From: CAJBVW01 sp964457335
GTDB lineage: Bacteria; Myxococcota_A; UBA796; SXON01
Direction of reading: 5' to 3'
Length of the DNA stretch: 64,000 nucleotides
Assembly: GCA_964457335.1 (NCBI GenBank)
Contig: CAYWGD010000019.1
Span: 17,185-81,184, forward strand
A model generated the notes under the pieces. That model had not been told where the DNA came from. It was given only the letters and a program-made list of their open reading frames with translations, and did no database searches. Shown here one piece after another: positions 42,021 through 50,818 of the stretch. Numbering within the stretch: the first letter of the stretch is position 1; every line of letters begins with the position of its first letter. Position numbers and translations under genes: made by a program.

Positions 42021-43079
42021 ATGGCAGAGGACATCCCGGTCACCGGGCCCGGCGGCACGCCGCCGCGGCCCGCCTACGAGGGGGCGTGGGCCGGCTACGT
42101 GCCCGGCTACCAGGTGCTCGCGCCCGCCGAGGCGCGGCGTGTGTCCTGGGGCGCGATCTTCGCGGGCGTGGTCGTGGCGCTCGTGGTCGAGCTGCTGCTC
42201 GGCACGTTGGGGCTCTCGGTGCTGATGGGCACCCTCGACCCCGCCACGGAGGCCCAGCCCTTCCGCGGGATGGGCGTCGGGACGGGAATCTGGCTGGCGT
42301 TCACGGCGCTCCTCGGGCTCTTTTTCGGCGGGTGGACCGCCGGCCGCCTCGCGGGGCAGCCGCGTCGCTTCGACGGCGCGATGCACGGCATCGTGGCGTG
42401 GGGCCTCGTGACGCTCTTCTCGACGTGGCTCGCGACCAACTTCGTGACCAACGTGGTGTCCGGCGCGTTCGGGTTGGTCGGCTCGACGATCGGGCTCGTG
42501 GGCGAGGGCGTGGGCGCGGTCGCGCCGGCGCTCGGGGAGCAGCTGCAGCAGGCGGCGCCTGGGAACGTCGGCAACCAGATCGAGCAGTTCCTCCGCCAGA
42601 CCGGCGATCCCCAGCTCCAGCCCGAGGCGCTTAGGCAGCGGGTGGACGTGGCCGGGGAGCAGGCCGGCGAGGCGGCCGCGGGCGCGGCCGAGACCGGGAA
42701 CGCCTTCGACTCCATCAACGCCGCCTTCGGCCGCCTCGCGGTGCAGGGCGAAGCGGTGGTGAACGAGGTCGACCGGCAGGACGCCATCAACGTGCTCGTC
42801 GCCCGGACCGACCTGTCCGAGGCGCAGGCCGCGCAGGTGGTCGACAGCTGGATCCGCACCTGGAACGACGTGCGGGCCCAGGTGGGCGCCACGACCCAGC
42901 AGGTCGGGGAGACCGCCGTGCAGGTCACCGAGGACGTGACCGACGCGCTCGGGACCTTCCTCGCGTGGTCCTTCGTGGCGATGGTGCTCGGCCTGGTGGC
43001 GGCGGGCGTCGGCGGCGCCTTCGGCGCGCCCAAGACCGTGCCGCTGGCCGTCCCGGCGACCACCGCGCGCGAGCACTGA
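42021..43079 (+). CDS. Conserved membrane protein, unknown
   Basis: 352 residues. RVSWGAIFAGVVVALVVELL begins the first of three N-terminal helices, with a GGWTAGRLAG turn and then a third helix (GIVAWGLVTLFSTWLATNFV). A helical, Gln/Ala-rich periplasmic or cytoplasmic region (155-310) follows, then a last helix with a Gly-rich exit (GLVAAGVGGAFGAP). The start pattern is common in uncharacterised alphaproteobacterial and myxobacterial membrane proteins. GGAGG precedes the ATG. The role is unknown. Confidence 0.8.
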   Translation: MAEDIPVTGPGGTPPRPAYEGAWAGYVPGYQVLAPAEARRVSWGAIFAGVVVALVVELLLGTLGLSVLMGTLDPATEAQPFRGMGVGTGIWLAFTALLGLFFGGWTAGRLAGQPRRFDGAMHGIVAWGLVTLFSTWLATNFVTNVVSGAFGLVGSTIGLVGEGVGAVAPALGEQLQQAAPGNVGNQIEQFLRQTGDPQLQPEALRQRVDVAGEQAGEAAAGAAETGNAFDSINAAFGRLAVQGEAVVNEVDRQDAINVLVARTDLSEAQAAQVVDSWIRTWNDVRAQVGATTQQVGETAVQVTEDVTDALGTFLAWSFVAMVLGLVAAGVGGAFGAPKTVPLAVPATTAREH

Positions 43080-43140
43080 ACCGGCGGCCGCGCGGGGAGG
43101 GGCGGCGCGGAGGAACCCGCGCCGCCCCTCGACCGCGTCG

Positions 43141-45594
43141 CTACCGCGCCAGCAGCGCCGCCACGATCCGGCCCTCAGGCGTGTCCTCCGCGAGCATGCG
43201 GAGCTCCGCCTTCCGGCCGGCGTCGTCGCCGCGCTCGACGCGCGCCAGGGCCGCGAGCGCGACGGAGGCGTGGGGGTCCGTCGCGCGCGAGGCGAGCCAG
43301 GTGGCCGCCTTGAGCACCGCGCGCTTGCGCAGGCCCACGTGCCGCGTGTTGCCGAGCAGGACGAGGGCCAGGAGCGCCGACGCCGTCCGGTGCACGTCCC
43401 CGCCGTAGCTGCCGTCCGCGGCCTGGGTGCGGGCGAGCTCCGCGCCGGGGTCGGCGGGCGCCGCCGGGGGCGACTCCTCGCGCGCCGTGGTGATCGGCGC
43501 CGCGGGCGGCTGGACCTTGGCCGCCTTCGCGGGCGGCGCCCCGCGGGAGGCCTCGGCCTCGGCGGGGCCCGACACGGCGTCGATGAGCCTCCCGATCGCG
43601 CGCCGGAGCGGGCCCGCGCTCTTGGCGCGCGGGGCCTCGTCGCCGGCCTCGTCGTCCGCCTCGGCGTAGGCCGGGGGCGGCCCGCTCGGAGGCGGCGCGC
43701 TCGGCACCGGGCCCCGCGTCCGCGCGGGCGACGGCGCCGCCATCGGCGGCGCCATCGAGGCCTGCAGGAGCGGCATCGCCCCGCCGCCGCCCGGCCCGCC
43801 CGCGAAGCCCTCGTCCCAGCCGTGCGGGAGCGCCGCGGGCTGGACGACCTCGACGCGCGGGCCCGTCGTGCGGCTGGAGGTCTCGACCGCCACGAAGGCG
43901 GTGAACCGCGACGCCACGTGGTGCTCGAGCGCGACGCGGAGGATCTCCCCGCGGAGCGCCTCCTCCTCGAAGGGGCGCAACGTGAGCCGGTCCTCGAGCT
44001 CCGCGACGCGCTCGCGCGCCCAGAGCGGCCCGAGCGGGAAGTCGAGCGGCGCGGGCGTCACCTCCTGCGTGAAGGTCCCCCCGGCGGTGCGCCCGGTCAC
44101 CTTCACCGTGGCGGGCGCGCCCTTCAGGAGCGCCGTCACGGGCCGCCCGGCGAAGATCGCCCGCTCGCCCGCGCCCGCCAGCTCGCCGCCGGTGATGGTC
44201 ACGCCGTCGGCGAGGGGCATGCCGAAGCGCGCCTCGATGCGGCTCACCACCTCCTCGATGTCGTCCGTCGGGGTGCAGAGCTCGCAGGTACCGCCGCCCA
44301 CGCGCGCGAGCCGCCCGAGGAGCGCGGCGTTCACGGCCGTGTCGATGCCCAGCGTGAAGAAGCGCGCCGCGCCGCGCCGATTGGCGACGGCCGCCACGAG
44401 CGCCTGCTCGTTGTGGGCCTGCCCGTCGGTGATGAACAGCACGGTGCGCACCCGGCCCTCGGGCGTCGGGCCGTCGAGCGCGGCCTGGATGGCCGGCAGC
44501 ATCTCCGTGCCGCCCCGCGCCGCGAGGCGCGCGATCCAGGCGTCGGCCGCGGCCAGCGTGGCGTCGTCGTAGCTGGCGAAGCCGCCGCGGAAGCGCTCCA
44601 GCCGGTCGTCGAACGCGAGGATCTGGAAGCGGTCCCTGGGCAAGAGCCCGTGCAGCGCGCCGGTCAACGCGCGCTTCGCCGCCGCCATCTTGGTGCCCTC
44701 CATGGAGCCCGAGATGTCGACGACGAAGACCGCGTCGCGCGGGAGCGGCTCGGGGAGAACGCTGCCGGGCGGCTCGACGACGACGAGCGTGTACGCCCCG
44801 TCGGTGAACGCGCGGGCCTCGGTGCGGTCCGCGGCCGCGGTCGTCCAGGTGACGATGAAGTCGCGGTCGACCGTGGCGCCGCCCTTCGGGGCCACGCGCA
44901 CGCCGCCGTCGTCGAGGGTCACCTTGGCCACGTGCAGCGAGGACTCCACGGTGCGGACCGCCCCGCGCACCTGGATCTCCAGGTCGAGCTTCGCGCCCCC
45001 GCCGAGCAGGATCGGCGGCGAGAGCCGGGAGGCGTCCGGCGCCTGGTCGGTGTCGGGGAGCACGCCGGGGCCGGTGTGCCCGGTCGCGTCGCCGGGGAGG
45101 TAGCGCGGCGCGAGGGTGGTGGGGAAGCGCCAGCGCGTGCGGCCGTCGACGGTCTCGAGGCGCTCGACGACGACGATGCGCACGGTGATCTCGGCGCCGG
45201 GCGGCAGGTTGGTCACGCGCAGGGTGTGCACGTCGGCCCGCTCCGCAGTGAGCAGCGCGGCGCGGTGGCCGGCGTCGCGCGCCTCGGCGAAGGCGGCCTC
45301 CGCCGCCTTCCGCTCGCGGCAGTCGGCGCGGACCACCACGTCGCCGGCCCGGAGCTCCATCTCCACGACCGCGCCGTCCTCGGGCAGCGGCAGGATGTGG
45401 ACGGCCTCGAGCGCGGTGTCGTAGGGGTTCGCGTAGCGCTGGTCGATCTCGGTGCGGCAGCAGTCCGCGGCGACGCGGGCGCGCACGCGCACCTCGCGGA
45501 GCGGGAGCGCGCGCTCCTTGCCCCCCACGAGGGCGACGAGGCCGCCGACCCCGCGGGGATCGGGGGTGGCGAGGGCGGCGAGGGCTGGGGTCAT
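43141..45594 (-). CDS. VIT and von Willebrand A domain protein with C-terminal repeat domain
   Basis: 817 residues, ATG overlapping a short upstream frame (ATGA). A VIT domain (25-150: YANPYDTALEAVHILPLPED, then VTNLPPGAEITVRIVVVERL) is followed by a von Willebrand A domain with an intact metal site Asp293-x-Ser-x-Ser297 (VVDISGSMEGTK). A Pro/Ala-rich linker (610-730) leads to a short alpha-helical domain (ARTQAADGSYGGDVHRTASA ... KAATWLASR) like those of alpha/alpha-toroid proteins. There is no signal peptide. The plan matches bacterial inter-alpha-trypsin-like proteins of unknown partner. Confidence 0.85.
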   Translation of the reverse strand: MTPALAALATPDPRGVGGLVALVGGKERALPLREVRVRARVAADCCRTEIDQRYANPYDTALEAVHILPLPEDGAVVEMELRAGDVVVRADCRERKAAEAAFAEARDAGHRAALLTAERADVHTLRVTNLPPGAEITVRIVVVERLETVDGRTRWRFPTTLAPRYLPGDATGHTGPGVLPDTDQAPDASRLSPPILLGGGAKLDLEIQVRGAVRTVESSLHVAKVTLDDGGVRVAPKGGATVDRDFIVTWTTAAADRTEARAFTDGAYTLVVVEPPGSVLPEPLPRDAVFVVDISGSMEGTKMAAAKRALTGALHGLLPRDRFQILAFDDRLERFRGGFASYDDATLAAADAWIARLAARGGTEMLPAIQAALDGPTPEGRVRTVLFITDGQAHNEQALVAAVANRRGAARFFTLGIDTAVNAALLGRLARVGGGTCELCTPTDDIEEVVSRIEARFGMPLADGVTITGGELAGAGERAIFAGRPVTALLKGAPATVKVTGRTAGGTFTQEVTPAPLDFPLGPLWARERVAELEDRLTLRPFEEEALRGEILRVALEHHVASRFTAFVAVETSSRTTGPRVEVVQPAALPHGWDEGFAGGPGGGGAMPLLQASMAPPMAAPSPARTRGPVPSAPPPSGPPPAYAEADDEAGDEAPRAKSAGPLRRAIGRLIDAVSGPAEAEASRGAPPAKAAKVQPPAAPITTAREESPPAAPADPGAELARTQAADGSYGGDVHRTASALLALVLLGNTRHVGLRKRAVLKAATWLASRATDPHASVALAALARVERGDDAGRKAELRMLAEDTPEGRIVAALLAR

Positions 45595-45782
45595 CGGGAA
45601 CCTCCGGGGGGAACGAGGTGGACCGCCCGCTCGATGCGGGCGAGGACGGTTTCGGGGTCGGGGACGAGGCGCGGGTCGAGCGTGACCAGCACGCCCGGCG
45701 CGACCTCGCGGGTGAGGAAGGCGCGCGGCGCAGGGACCGCGGGCGCCGCGTAGCTCACGGAGGCGGCGGAGTCGGCCACCAC
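45591..45782 (-). CDS. Possible 63-residue protein upstream of the VIT protein
   Basis: GTG 45782 (or the next codon) opens VVADSAASVSYAAPAVPAPR and ends LARIERAVHLVPPGGSR. Its TGA overlaps the ATG of the VIT gene, which supports translation. The codon pattern is like that of the neighbours. No relative was recognised. The G7 element begins immediately upstream, so transcription into it is uncertain. Confidence 0.4.
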   Translation of the reverse strand: MVADSAASVSYAAPAVPAPRAFLTREVAPGVLVTLDPRLVPDPETVLARIERAVHLVPPGGSR

Positions 45783-45784
45783 CA

Positions 45785-45952
45785 GGGGGGGCGTTGCGGG
45801 GGGGACTCCGTCCGCGTGCGCCGGGCGGGCGGCCCCGAGAACCGCGCCCGGGGCCCCCGGCGGGTCCTCCCTACGGGCTGCCCCCCCACCGGACCCGGGC
45901 ACACGGGGCCGCCCGCCCGGCGCGCGCTCGCCATCCCCCCCGCCCGAAGAAG
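45785..45952 (-). terminator. G7/C7 hairpin element, copy E, split by an insertion
   Basis: The left half (G7, CGTTGC, G7) is at 45785-45804 and a right-half-like CCCCCCCGCCCGAAGA at about 45935-45950. The ~130 bases between contain the 43-bp repeat. It is downstream of the second radical SAM gene (stop 45965) on the minus strand. The gap 45783-45964 otherwise has no gene. Confidence 0.5.
45857..45899. repeat. 43-bp dispersed repeat, copy 2
   Basis: It matches 33471-33513 at 42 of 43 bases and lies inside hairpin copy E. Confidence 0.7.
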
Positions 45953-45964
45953 AAGAAGAGCCGC

Positions 45965-46837
45965 TCACTCCGGCACCGTCGCAGCGGGGCCGACGCCCTC
46001 GATCATCCCGCGGTTGGCGGGCACGGTGCAGGGGCAGATGTCCCAGGGGCAGGGGCGCGGGGCGTCGCGGAGGCACAACGTGCCGTCGAGCAGGTTCCCG
46101 AGGCGGCCGGCGCCGTGGCGCTTCGCGGTGCGGCAGGACCAGGCGGCGCCGTCCTTGTCGACGGTGAAGTAGTCGACGCCGGACCAGCAGGAGCGGCCGC
46201 GGTAGCTCGGGGCGAGGTTGGCCTCGCGGGGGCCGGGGGCGTCGCCGATCAGCGCGCGGAGCGCGTCGGCGTCCGGGTAATCGGCCACGCCGCCCTTCGA
46301 CTTGTAGAGCTGCGGGAACCAGCGCAAGCCGGCTCGGGTCACGAGCTGCTTCGTGGCGGCGGCCTCGGGCTCGCGGCCGGGGAGCACGACCTGGTTGACG
46401 ACGAAGCGCACGTCCGGGTCGACCCGTGTCAAGAACCAACGGGCCTTCTCGACGAACGCCGTCGGATCGGCGAACTCGAGGTGCAGGGACGCGGAGAACA
46501 CGCGGAGCCGCCCGCGGGTGAGGGTCGCGAAGCGGTCGAGGTCGTCGCGGGAGGCCGAGAAGTTGGTGAGCACGGAGATCGCGTGCGGCGTGCGCTGCAT
46601 CAAGCCGGGCACGATGTGATCGAGGAACAGCGGGTGCGCGAAGGCCTCGCCGCCCGAGCACTTGATCTCCCACACGCCGACGAGCGCGGCGAACGCGGCG
46701 AGCGCGTGATCGATCTGCGCGGCGTCGGGGCGCCCGCGGCGGTACTTCGGCGACTGGATGCAGTAGGAGCAGTCGTAGTTGCAGGCGCCGGCGACCTGCC
46801 ATTCCACGGTCGGCTGGCGGGTCGGGGTCGCGCTCAC
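45965..46837 (-). CDS. Radical SAM protein 2 (SPASM-like tail)
   Basis: 290 residues from a GTG that overlaps the stop of radical SAM 1. The cluster motif Cys19-x3-Cys23-x2-Cys26 (CNYDCSYC) binds the 4Fe-4S that cleaves SAM. IKCSGGEAFAHPLF is the GGE SAM contact. The C-terminal part has many cysteines (SCWSG, WSCRTAK, LCLRDAPRPCPWDICPCT) that can hold further clusters, as in SPASM/twitch enzymes. It is last in the four-gene operon. The substrate is unknown. Confidence 0.88.
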   Translation of the reverse strand: MSATPTRQPTVEWQVAGACNYDCSYCIQSPKYRRGRPDAAQIDHALAAFAALVGVWEIKCSGGEAFAHPLFLDHIVPGLMQRTPHAISVLTNFSASRDDLDRFATLTRGRLRVFSASLHLEFADPTAFVEKARWFLTRVDPDVRFVVNQVVLPGREPEAAATKQLVTRAGLRWFPQLYKSKGGVADYPDADALRALIGDAPGPREANLAPSYRGRSCWSGVDYFTVDKDGAAWSCRTAKRHGAGRLGNLLDGTLCLRDAPRPCPWDICPCTVPANRGMIEGVGPAATVPE

Positions 46838-47910
46838 GACGCGCCCGTCGCCGGGGCCGCGAGCCGGGCGGCCCACTTCGTGTTCTGCTCGAACTTGCCG
46901 CAGCGCTCGCAGCCGCGGAACCAATTCCCCGCGCGCAGCGTGTCGCGGAGCGCCTGCCACTTCGGCCCGTGCCACAACGCGGCGAACGGCGCGTCGCGGA
47001 GGCTCCCGACCTTCACCGTCGTGTTGCAGCAGTACAGGACCTCCTCGTCGACCGTGACGCGGGTGTAGACGTAGCCCATCCAGCAGCCCACCTCGTCGAT
47101 GGGGACGGTGGCGAGCGCGTCGTCCCCGGAGACGCCGGCGCGCACCTGCCGCTCGAACAACTCGAGGTTGGTCGGGACGCGGTGCTTCGCGGCGAGCTCG
47201 CGGGCCCTCGGGATCCCCGCCGCGAGGAGCCAATCGCGCTGCTCCTCGGTGATCGCGGTGGACTCGGTGCCGTCGGCGAGGCTCGCGAGCTTGAAGTTGA
47301 CGCGGTCGGCGCAGAAGAGCCCGCCGAAGCGCACCATCTCGGGCACCTCGGGCGCGGTGTTGCGGTCGATCACCTGCACGTGGCGCACCCGCGCGCCGGT
47401 GCGGGCGAGCGCGCGCAGGTTCTTGCACATTCGGAAGAAGTGGTCCTCGGTCCAGCCGGGGTGGAACGCCATGTGGGAGGTGGGTGTCACCCCCTGCACG
47501 CCGACGAGCACCTGGTCGACGCCGATGGGCGCGAGGCGCGCGATGTCGGCCGCGACGAGGTTGGTCATGAGCGTGAGCGCCCAGCCGCGTGCCTTCACCG
47601 CGGCGAGCATCTCGTAGATCTCGGGGTGGGTGAGGGGCTCGCCCATGCCGGAGACCACCACCGCGCGCACGGAGCCGAGCGCGTCGAGCTCGTCGAGGAG
47701 CGCGTGGAAGCGGGCGGCGGGGAGCCGGCGGCGCTTCCAGTCGTTGGGGCGGGCCTGTGTCAACAGCGGCGAGTGGTCCCAGCAGGTGACACAGGCGGCG
47801 TTGCAGGTGTTGGTGACATCGACGTGCACGTGCAGCGGCCCGGTGGTCGGGCGCCCGGCGCGCATGCCGGCGAGGACGGCGTCGTCGGAGACGCCTCCGG
47901 CGGGCTTCAC
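46834..47910 (-). CDS. Radical SAM protein 1 (SPASM-like tail)
   Basis: 358 residues from a GTG that overlaps the glycosyltransferase stop. Cys36-x3-Cys40-x2-Cys43 (CNAACVTC) is the SAM cluster, and VVSGMGEPLTHPEIYEML the SAM contact. A C-terminal SPASM-like domain has GCWMGYVYTRVTVDEEVLYC followed by CNTTVKVGSL and a final RGCERCGKFEQN. Such enzymes modify peptides, sugars or cofactors by radical chemistry. No precursor peptide gene was found nearby. Confidence 0.9.
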   Translation of the reverse strand: MKPAGGVSDDAVLAGMRAGRPTTGPLHVHVDVTNTCNAACVTCWDHSPLLTQARPNDWKRRRLPAARFHALLDELDALGSVRAVVVSGMGEPLTHPEIYEMLAAVKARGWALTLMTNLVAADIARLAPIGVDQVLVGVQGVTPTSHMAFHPGWTEDHFFRMCKNLRALARTGARVRHVQVIDRNTAPEVPEMVRFGGLFCADRVNFKLASLADGTESTAITEEQRDWLLAAGIPRARELAAKHRVPTNLELFERQVRAGVSGDDALATVPIDEVGCWMGYVYTRVTVDEEVLYCCNTTVKVGSLRDAPFAALWHGPKWQALRDTLRAGNWFRGCERCGKFEQNTKWAARLAAPATGAS

Positions 47911-49472
47911 GGCGCCTCCAGGCGCAGCACCTCGGCGAGCGGCCGCGCGCCGCCGCCTTCGAGCGCGTGGAGGCGCTTGAGCGCGGCGTAGGGATCGTCC
48001 GCGCGGGCGATCCAGCGCGAGAAGTCCTCGGCGAACGCCGGGAGCGCATATTCGCGCTGGGTCGGGAGCGCGCGCAGGAGCGACAGCGCGCCCATCCAGT
48101 CGTCCCAGGCCGCGAAGCGCGGGAAGAGCCGCTCGCACGCGGCGAGCACGTCGCGGGGGCCGGCGGCCGGGAAGCGGCGCTGCAGCGTCTCGGCGAGCGG
48201 GAAGGCCTGTGTCACCGGCACGTCGGAGGCGGCGCACACGGCCACGAAACCCGCCACGGAGCCGGCGGGCGCGCGCTTCGGCTCGGCCACCTCGACGCCG
48301 CGGTCGCGGAGCTCGGCGAGGACGGCGCGCCGGCGGCCGACCTCGGACGGCGTGTCGCCGCCGAAGAGCCGCAGGAGCGCAAGGCCCCGCTCGGCGTCGA
48401 GGCCGGACGAGAGGAGCGCGCCGAGCGTGGTGTCGTCCCAGCGCGCGACGGCGTCGGCGACGTCGGCGGGGTCCAACACCAACGAGAGCACGGCGGCGGC
48501 GGCGTCCCGGGCGCCGTTCCGGCCGGCGGGCGACACCGGTGGCAGGTTCTCCAGCAGGCGTGGAACGTCCTCCACGCGCGATGCCACGGGCCCGAGCGAG
48601 GCGGCGGCGGCGCGGGCGGCCTGGTCGTCGGCGAGCTTCTCCTGGGGGAGGAACACGGTGGGCACGCCGACGAACCGCAGCTCGTGCACGCTGTTGTAGC
48701 CGCCGGCGGACACGGCGGCGTCGGCCCCCGGGAGCAGCTCCACGCTCGCGTAGCGGTCGAGCCAGGTGACGCCCTCGCCGCGGCGCTCGGGTCCCACGTA
48801 GAGCGGCCCGGCGGCCACGATGGCGTGCCAGCCGGCGCCGCGCACGCGGTCGACCACGCGCGGCAGCACCCGCGCCGTGGTGGGATCCCCGCCGCCGCCG
48901 AGGGCGATCCAGGCGGCGCGCTTTCCGTCGGGGACACCCAACGCGGCGCGCGCCGCGGCGCGATCGAGCAGCTCCGGCCGCTCGCGCAGGAGCACGGGGG
49001 CGGCGTCCTCGTCGGGCACGATCACGCGGTCGTACAGGGGGAGGAGCGCCTCGAAGCCGGCGTCCTTCTCGGCGGCGGGCTTCATCGCGCGGCGCACCAG
49101 CGCGCGCTTCTTCGCGAGCTCCAGCGCGGCCGCGAGCTCGCCGAAGCTGCCCGCCGGGAACGTGTCGACCACGAGCACGTCGGGCTGCAGCGTGGCGACC
49201 GCCTGGAGAACCCACCCGCGCGCGACGGCGAGGTAGCGGGCGGGCTCGAGCCCCGCGTCCCGCATCATCGACTTGGACGGGATCTTGATCGACGGGATGC
49301 CCTCCCGCCGCGCGAGCGTGTCGGCCTCCGACGACGTGAGCACCCAGCACTCCGCCTTGACCCCCGCCGCGCCGGCGATGCGCCGCACCCAGCGCAGGAT
49401 CGCGAGCTGGCGGGTCAGGTGCCCGATCCCGCGCCCGTTGATGGCGTAGCCGAGCACCCGGACGGTCTTCAC
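47907..49472 (-). CDS. MurG-like (GT-B) glycosyltransferase with helical extension
   Basis: 521 residues from GTG 49472, 7 bases after the previous stop. The frame is open further upstream, but VKTVRVLGYAINGRGIGHLT is the natural GT-B start with its GxGH loop. About 1-350 is the two-lobe transferase (IALGGGGDPTTARVLP, then PGADAAVSAGGYNSVHELRF and GVPTVFLPQEK, the donor-sugar site typical of MurG/GT28). Residues 365-521 are all-helical. It would transfer a sugar from a nucleotide donor. The link with two radical SAM enzymes is unusual. Confidence 0.85.
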   Translation of the reverse strand: MKTVRVLGYAINGRGIGHLTRQLAILRWVRRIAGAAGVKAECWVLTSSEADTLARREGIPSIKIPSKSMMRDAGLEPARYLAVARGWVLQAVATLQPDVLVVDTFPAGSFGELAAALELAKKRALVRRAMKPAAEKDAGFEALLPLYDRVIVPDEDAAPVLLRERPELLDRAAARAALGVPDGKRAAWIALGGGGDPTTARVLPRVVDRVRGAGWHAIVAAGPLYVGPERRGEGVTWLDRYASVELLPGADAAVSAGGYNSVHELRFVGVPTVFLPQEKLADDQAARAAAASLGPVASRVEDVPRLLENLPPVSPAGRNGARDAAAAVLSLVLDPADVADAVARWDDTTLGALLSSGLDAERGLALLRLFGGDTPSEVGRRRAVLAELRDRGVEVAEPKRAPAGSVAGFVAVCAASDVPVTQAFPLAETLQRRFPAAGPRDVLAACERLFPRFAAWDDWMGALSLLRALPTQREYALPAFAEDFSRWIARADDPYAALKRLHALEGGGARPLAEVLRLEAP

Positions 49473-49479
49473 GCTCGCC

Positions 49480-50754
49480 TCACGACACGTCGCCGGTCGC
49501 CGCGAGCGCCTGGGTGGCCGCGAGCGCGTCGCCGCGGCCGGACTCCCAGTCGGGGTCGACCACAACGACGACGTCGGGGTGCCGGTCGTACCAGGCGCGC
49601 AGCCCCGGCGTGAAGAGGCCCGGGCGGCGGTTGTCGCTCATGTGGAGCCACCAGGTCTCCGGCGGCTGGGCGAGGTCGAAGCGGTCGTAGGTGTCGTAGC
49701 GGACCACGCGCCGGACGTAGCTGCGCGCCTTCTCCCGCCGCTCGGCGCGCCTCCGCACCTTCTCCTCGAAGCCCGTCGGCAAGAGCACGGGCAGCGCCGC
49801 CTTCTTCGGCCGGGTCAGCTTCTCCGCCTTGGCGAGCATCTTTCCGCGCGCCTGCGCGGCGACGTCGCGGGTGGGCCGGACCCACTGGTTGCGCATCTCG
49901 TCGAGGATGTCGAGCTTGGCGGCGAGGCCGGAGAGGCGCTTGAGGTGCACGAGCACGCCGCGGTCGTCGCCCGCCCAGGTGGCGAGGAGCTGCACGTCGG
50001 CCTTCTCGATGTGCTGGGCGAGCACGTTGCGGGCCTCGTCCAGGTAGAGCTCGGCGAGGTGCGCGAGGCGCCACGCCGTGCGGTCGCGCTCCTGGACGTG
50101 GGCGTGCACGGCGGCGATGGCGGCCTGGATGCGGTCGGCCTCGCCGCGCCACTGGTCGCGCGGCCCGCGCACCTTCTCGTAGGCGGGGAGCACGTCGTCG
50201 CCGAAGTCGGCCATCCCGAGCGCCTCGCAGATGCGGTCGCCCAGGGCCCAGTGGCGCCAGTAGGCGGGCTGCCACCACCGCTCCTCGAACGCCGGCGTGT
50301 CGTAGCCGATCTGCACGAGCTCCGAGAAGCCCTCCAGGTCCTCGAAGCGGGCGCAGTCGCGGGCCCAGGGCTCCAACAGGTCCAGCGCCTCGGCGAGCGC
50401 CCGCGTGTGGGCGCCGTGTGGCCCGACGAGCGCGTCGCGGCGCGTCCAGGCCTCGTCGGCCTCGAGCTGGACGAGGCGGGCGCGGAGCTTCTTCTCCTCG
50501 CGCGGGAGCACGTCGAGCGGCTTGCGCTGGCGGAAGCCGCGGAAGCCCGTGCGCGCCTCGGCGTCGTCGAGCGCCTCCTGGGTGAGCGCGGCCAGGTAGG
50601 CGGCGGCGAGCAGCCCGGCGACCTCGACGCGCTCCTTGCGCACGGCCTCGTGGGCCGCGGACAGCTCGCGGTCCAGGGCGGCGAGGTCGTCGACCTCCTC
50701 TTCGAGGAGGCCCGCGTAGCGGCGGAAGACGGGAGCAGCCTGGCGTCCGAGCAT
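49480..50754 (-). CDS. Unknown helical (coiled-coil) protein, first gene of the radical SAM operon
   Basis: 424 residues, mostly alpha-helical with heptad-like stretches (residues 10-60 and 85-110). It is rich in Trp and Arg in the middle (FEERWWQPAYWRHWALGDRI) and ends with a short beta-rich segment (WWLHMSDNRRPGLFTPGLRA ... DVVVVVDPDWESG). No signal peptide, membrane helix or known domain was recognised. The stop is 7 bases from the glycosyltransferase GTG, so it belongs to that operon, perhaps as a scaffold or substrate carrier. Confidence 0.75.
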   Translation of the reverse strand: MLGRQAAPVFRRYAGLLEEEVDDLAALDRELSAAHEAVRKERVEVAGLLAAAYLAALTQEALDDAEARTGFRGFRQRKPLDVLPREEKKLRARLVQLEADEAWTRRDALVGPHGAHTRALAEALDLLEPWARDCARFEDLEGFSELVQIGYDTPAFEERWWQPAYWRHWALGDRICEALGMADFGDDVLPAYEKVRGPRDQWRGEADRIQAAIAAVHAHVQERDRTAWRLAHLAELYLDEARNVLAQHIEKADVQLLATWAGDDRGVLVHLKRLSGLAAKLDILDEMRNQWVRPTRDVAAQARGKMLAKAEKLTRPKKAALPVLLPTGFEEKVRRRAERREKARSYVRRVVRYDTYDRFDLAQPPETWWLHMSDNRRPGLFTPGLRAWYDRHPDVVVVVDPDWESGRGDALAATQALAATGDVS

Positions 50755-50818
50755 CCGCGTCGTCTATCGTGGTCGGCGGGCGAGAGCGGCGGCCCCGGCC
50801 CACCTGCCGGGCACGGGC

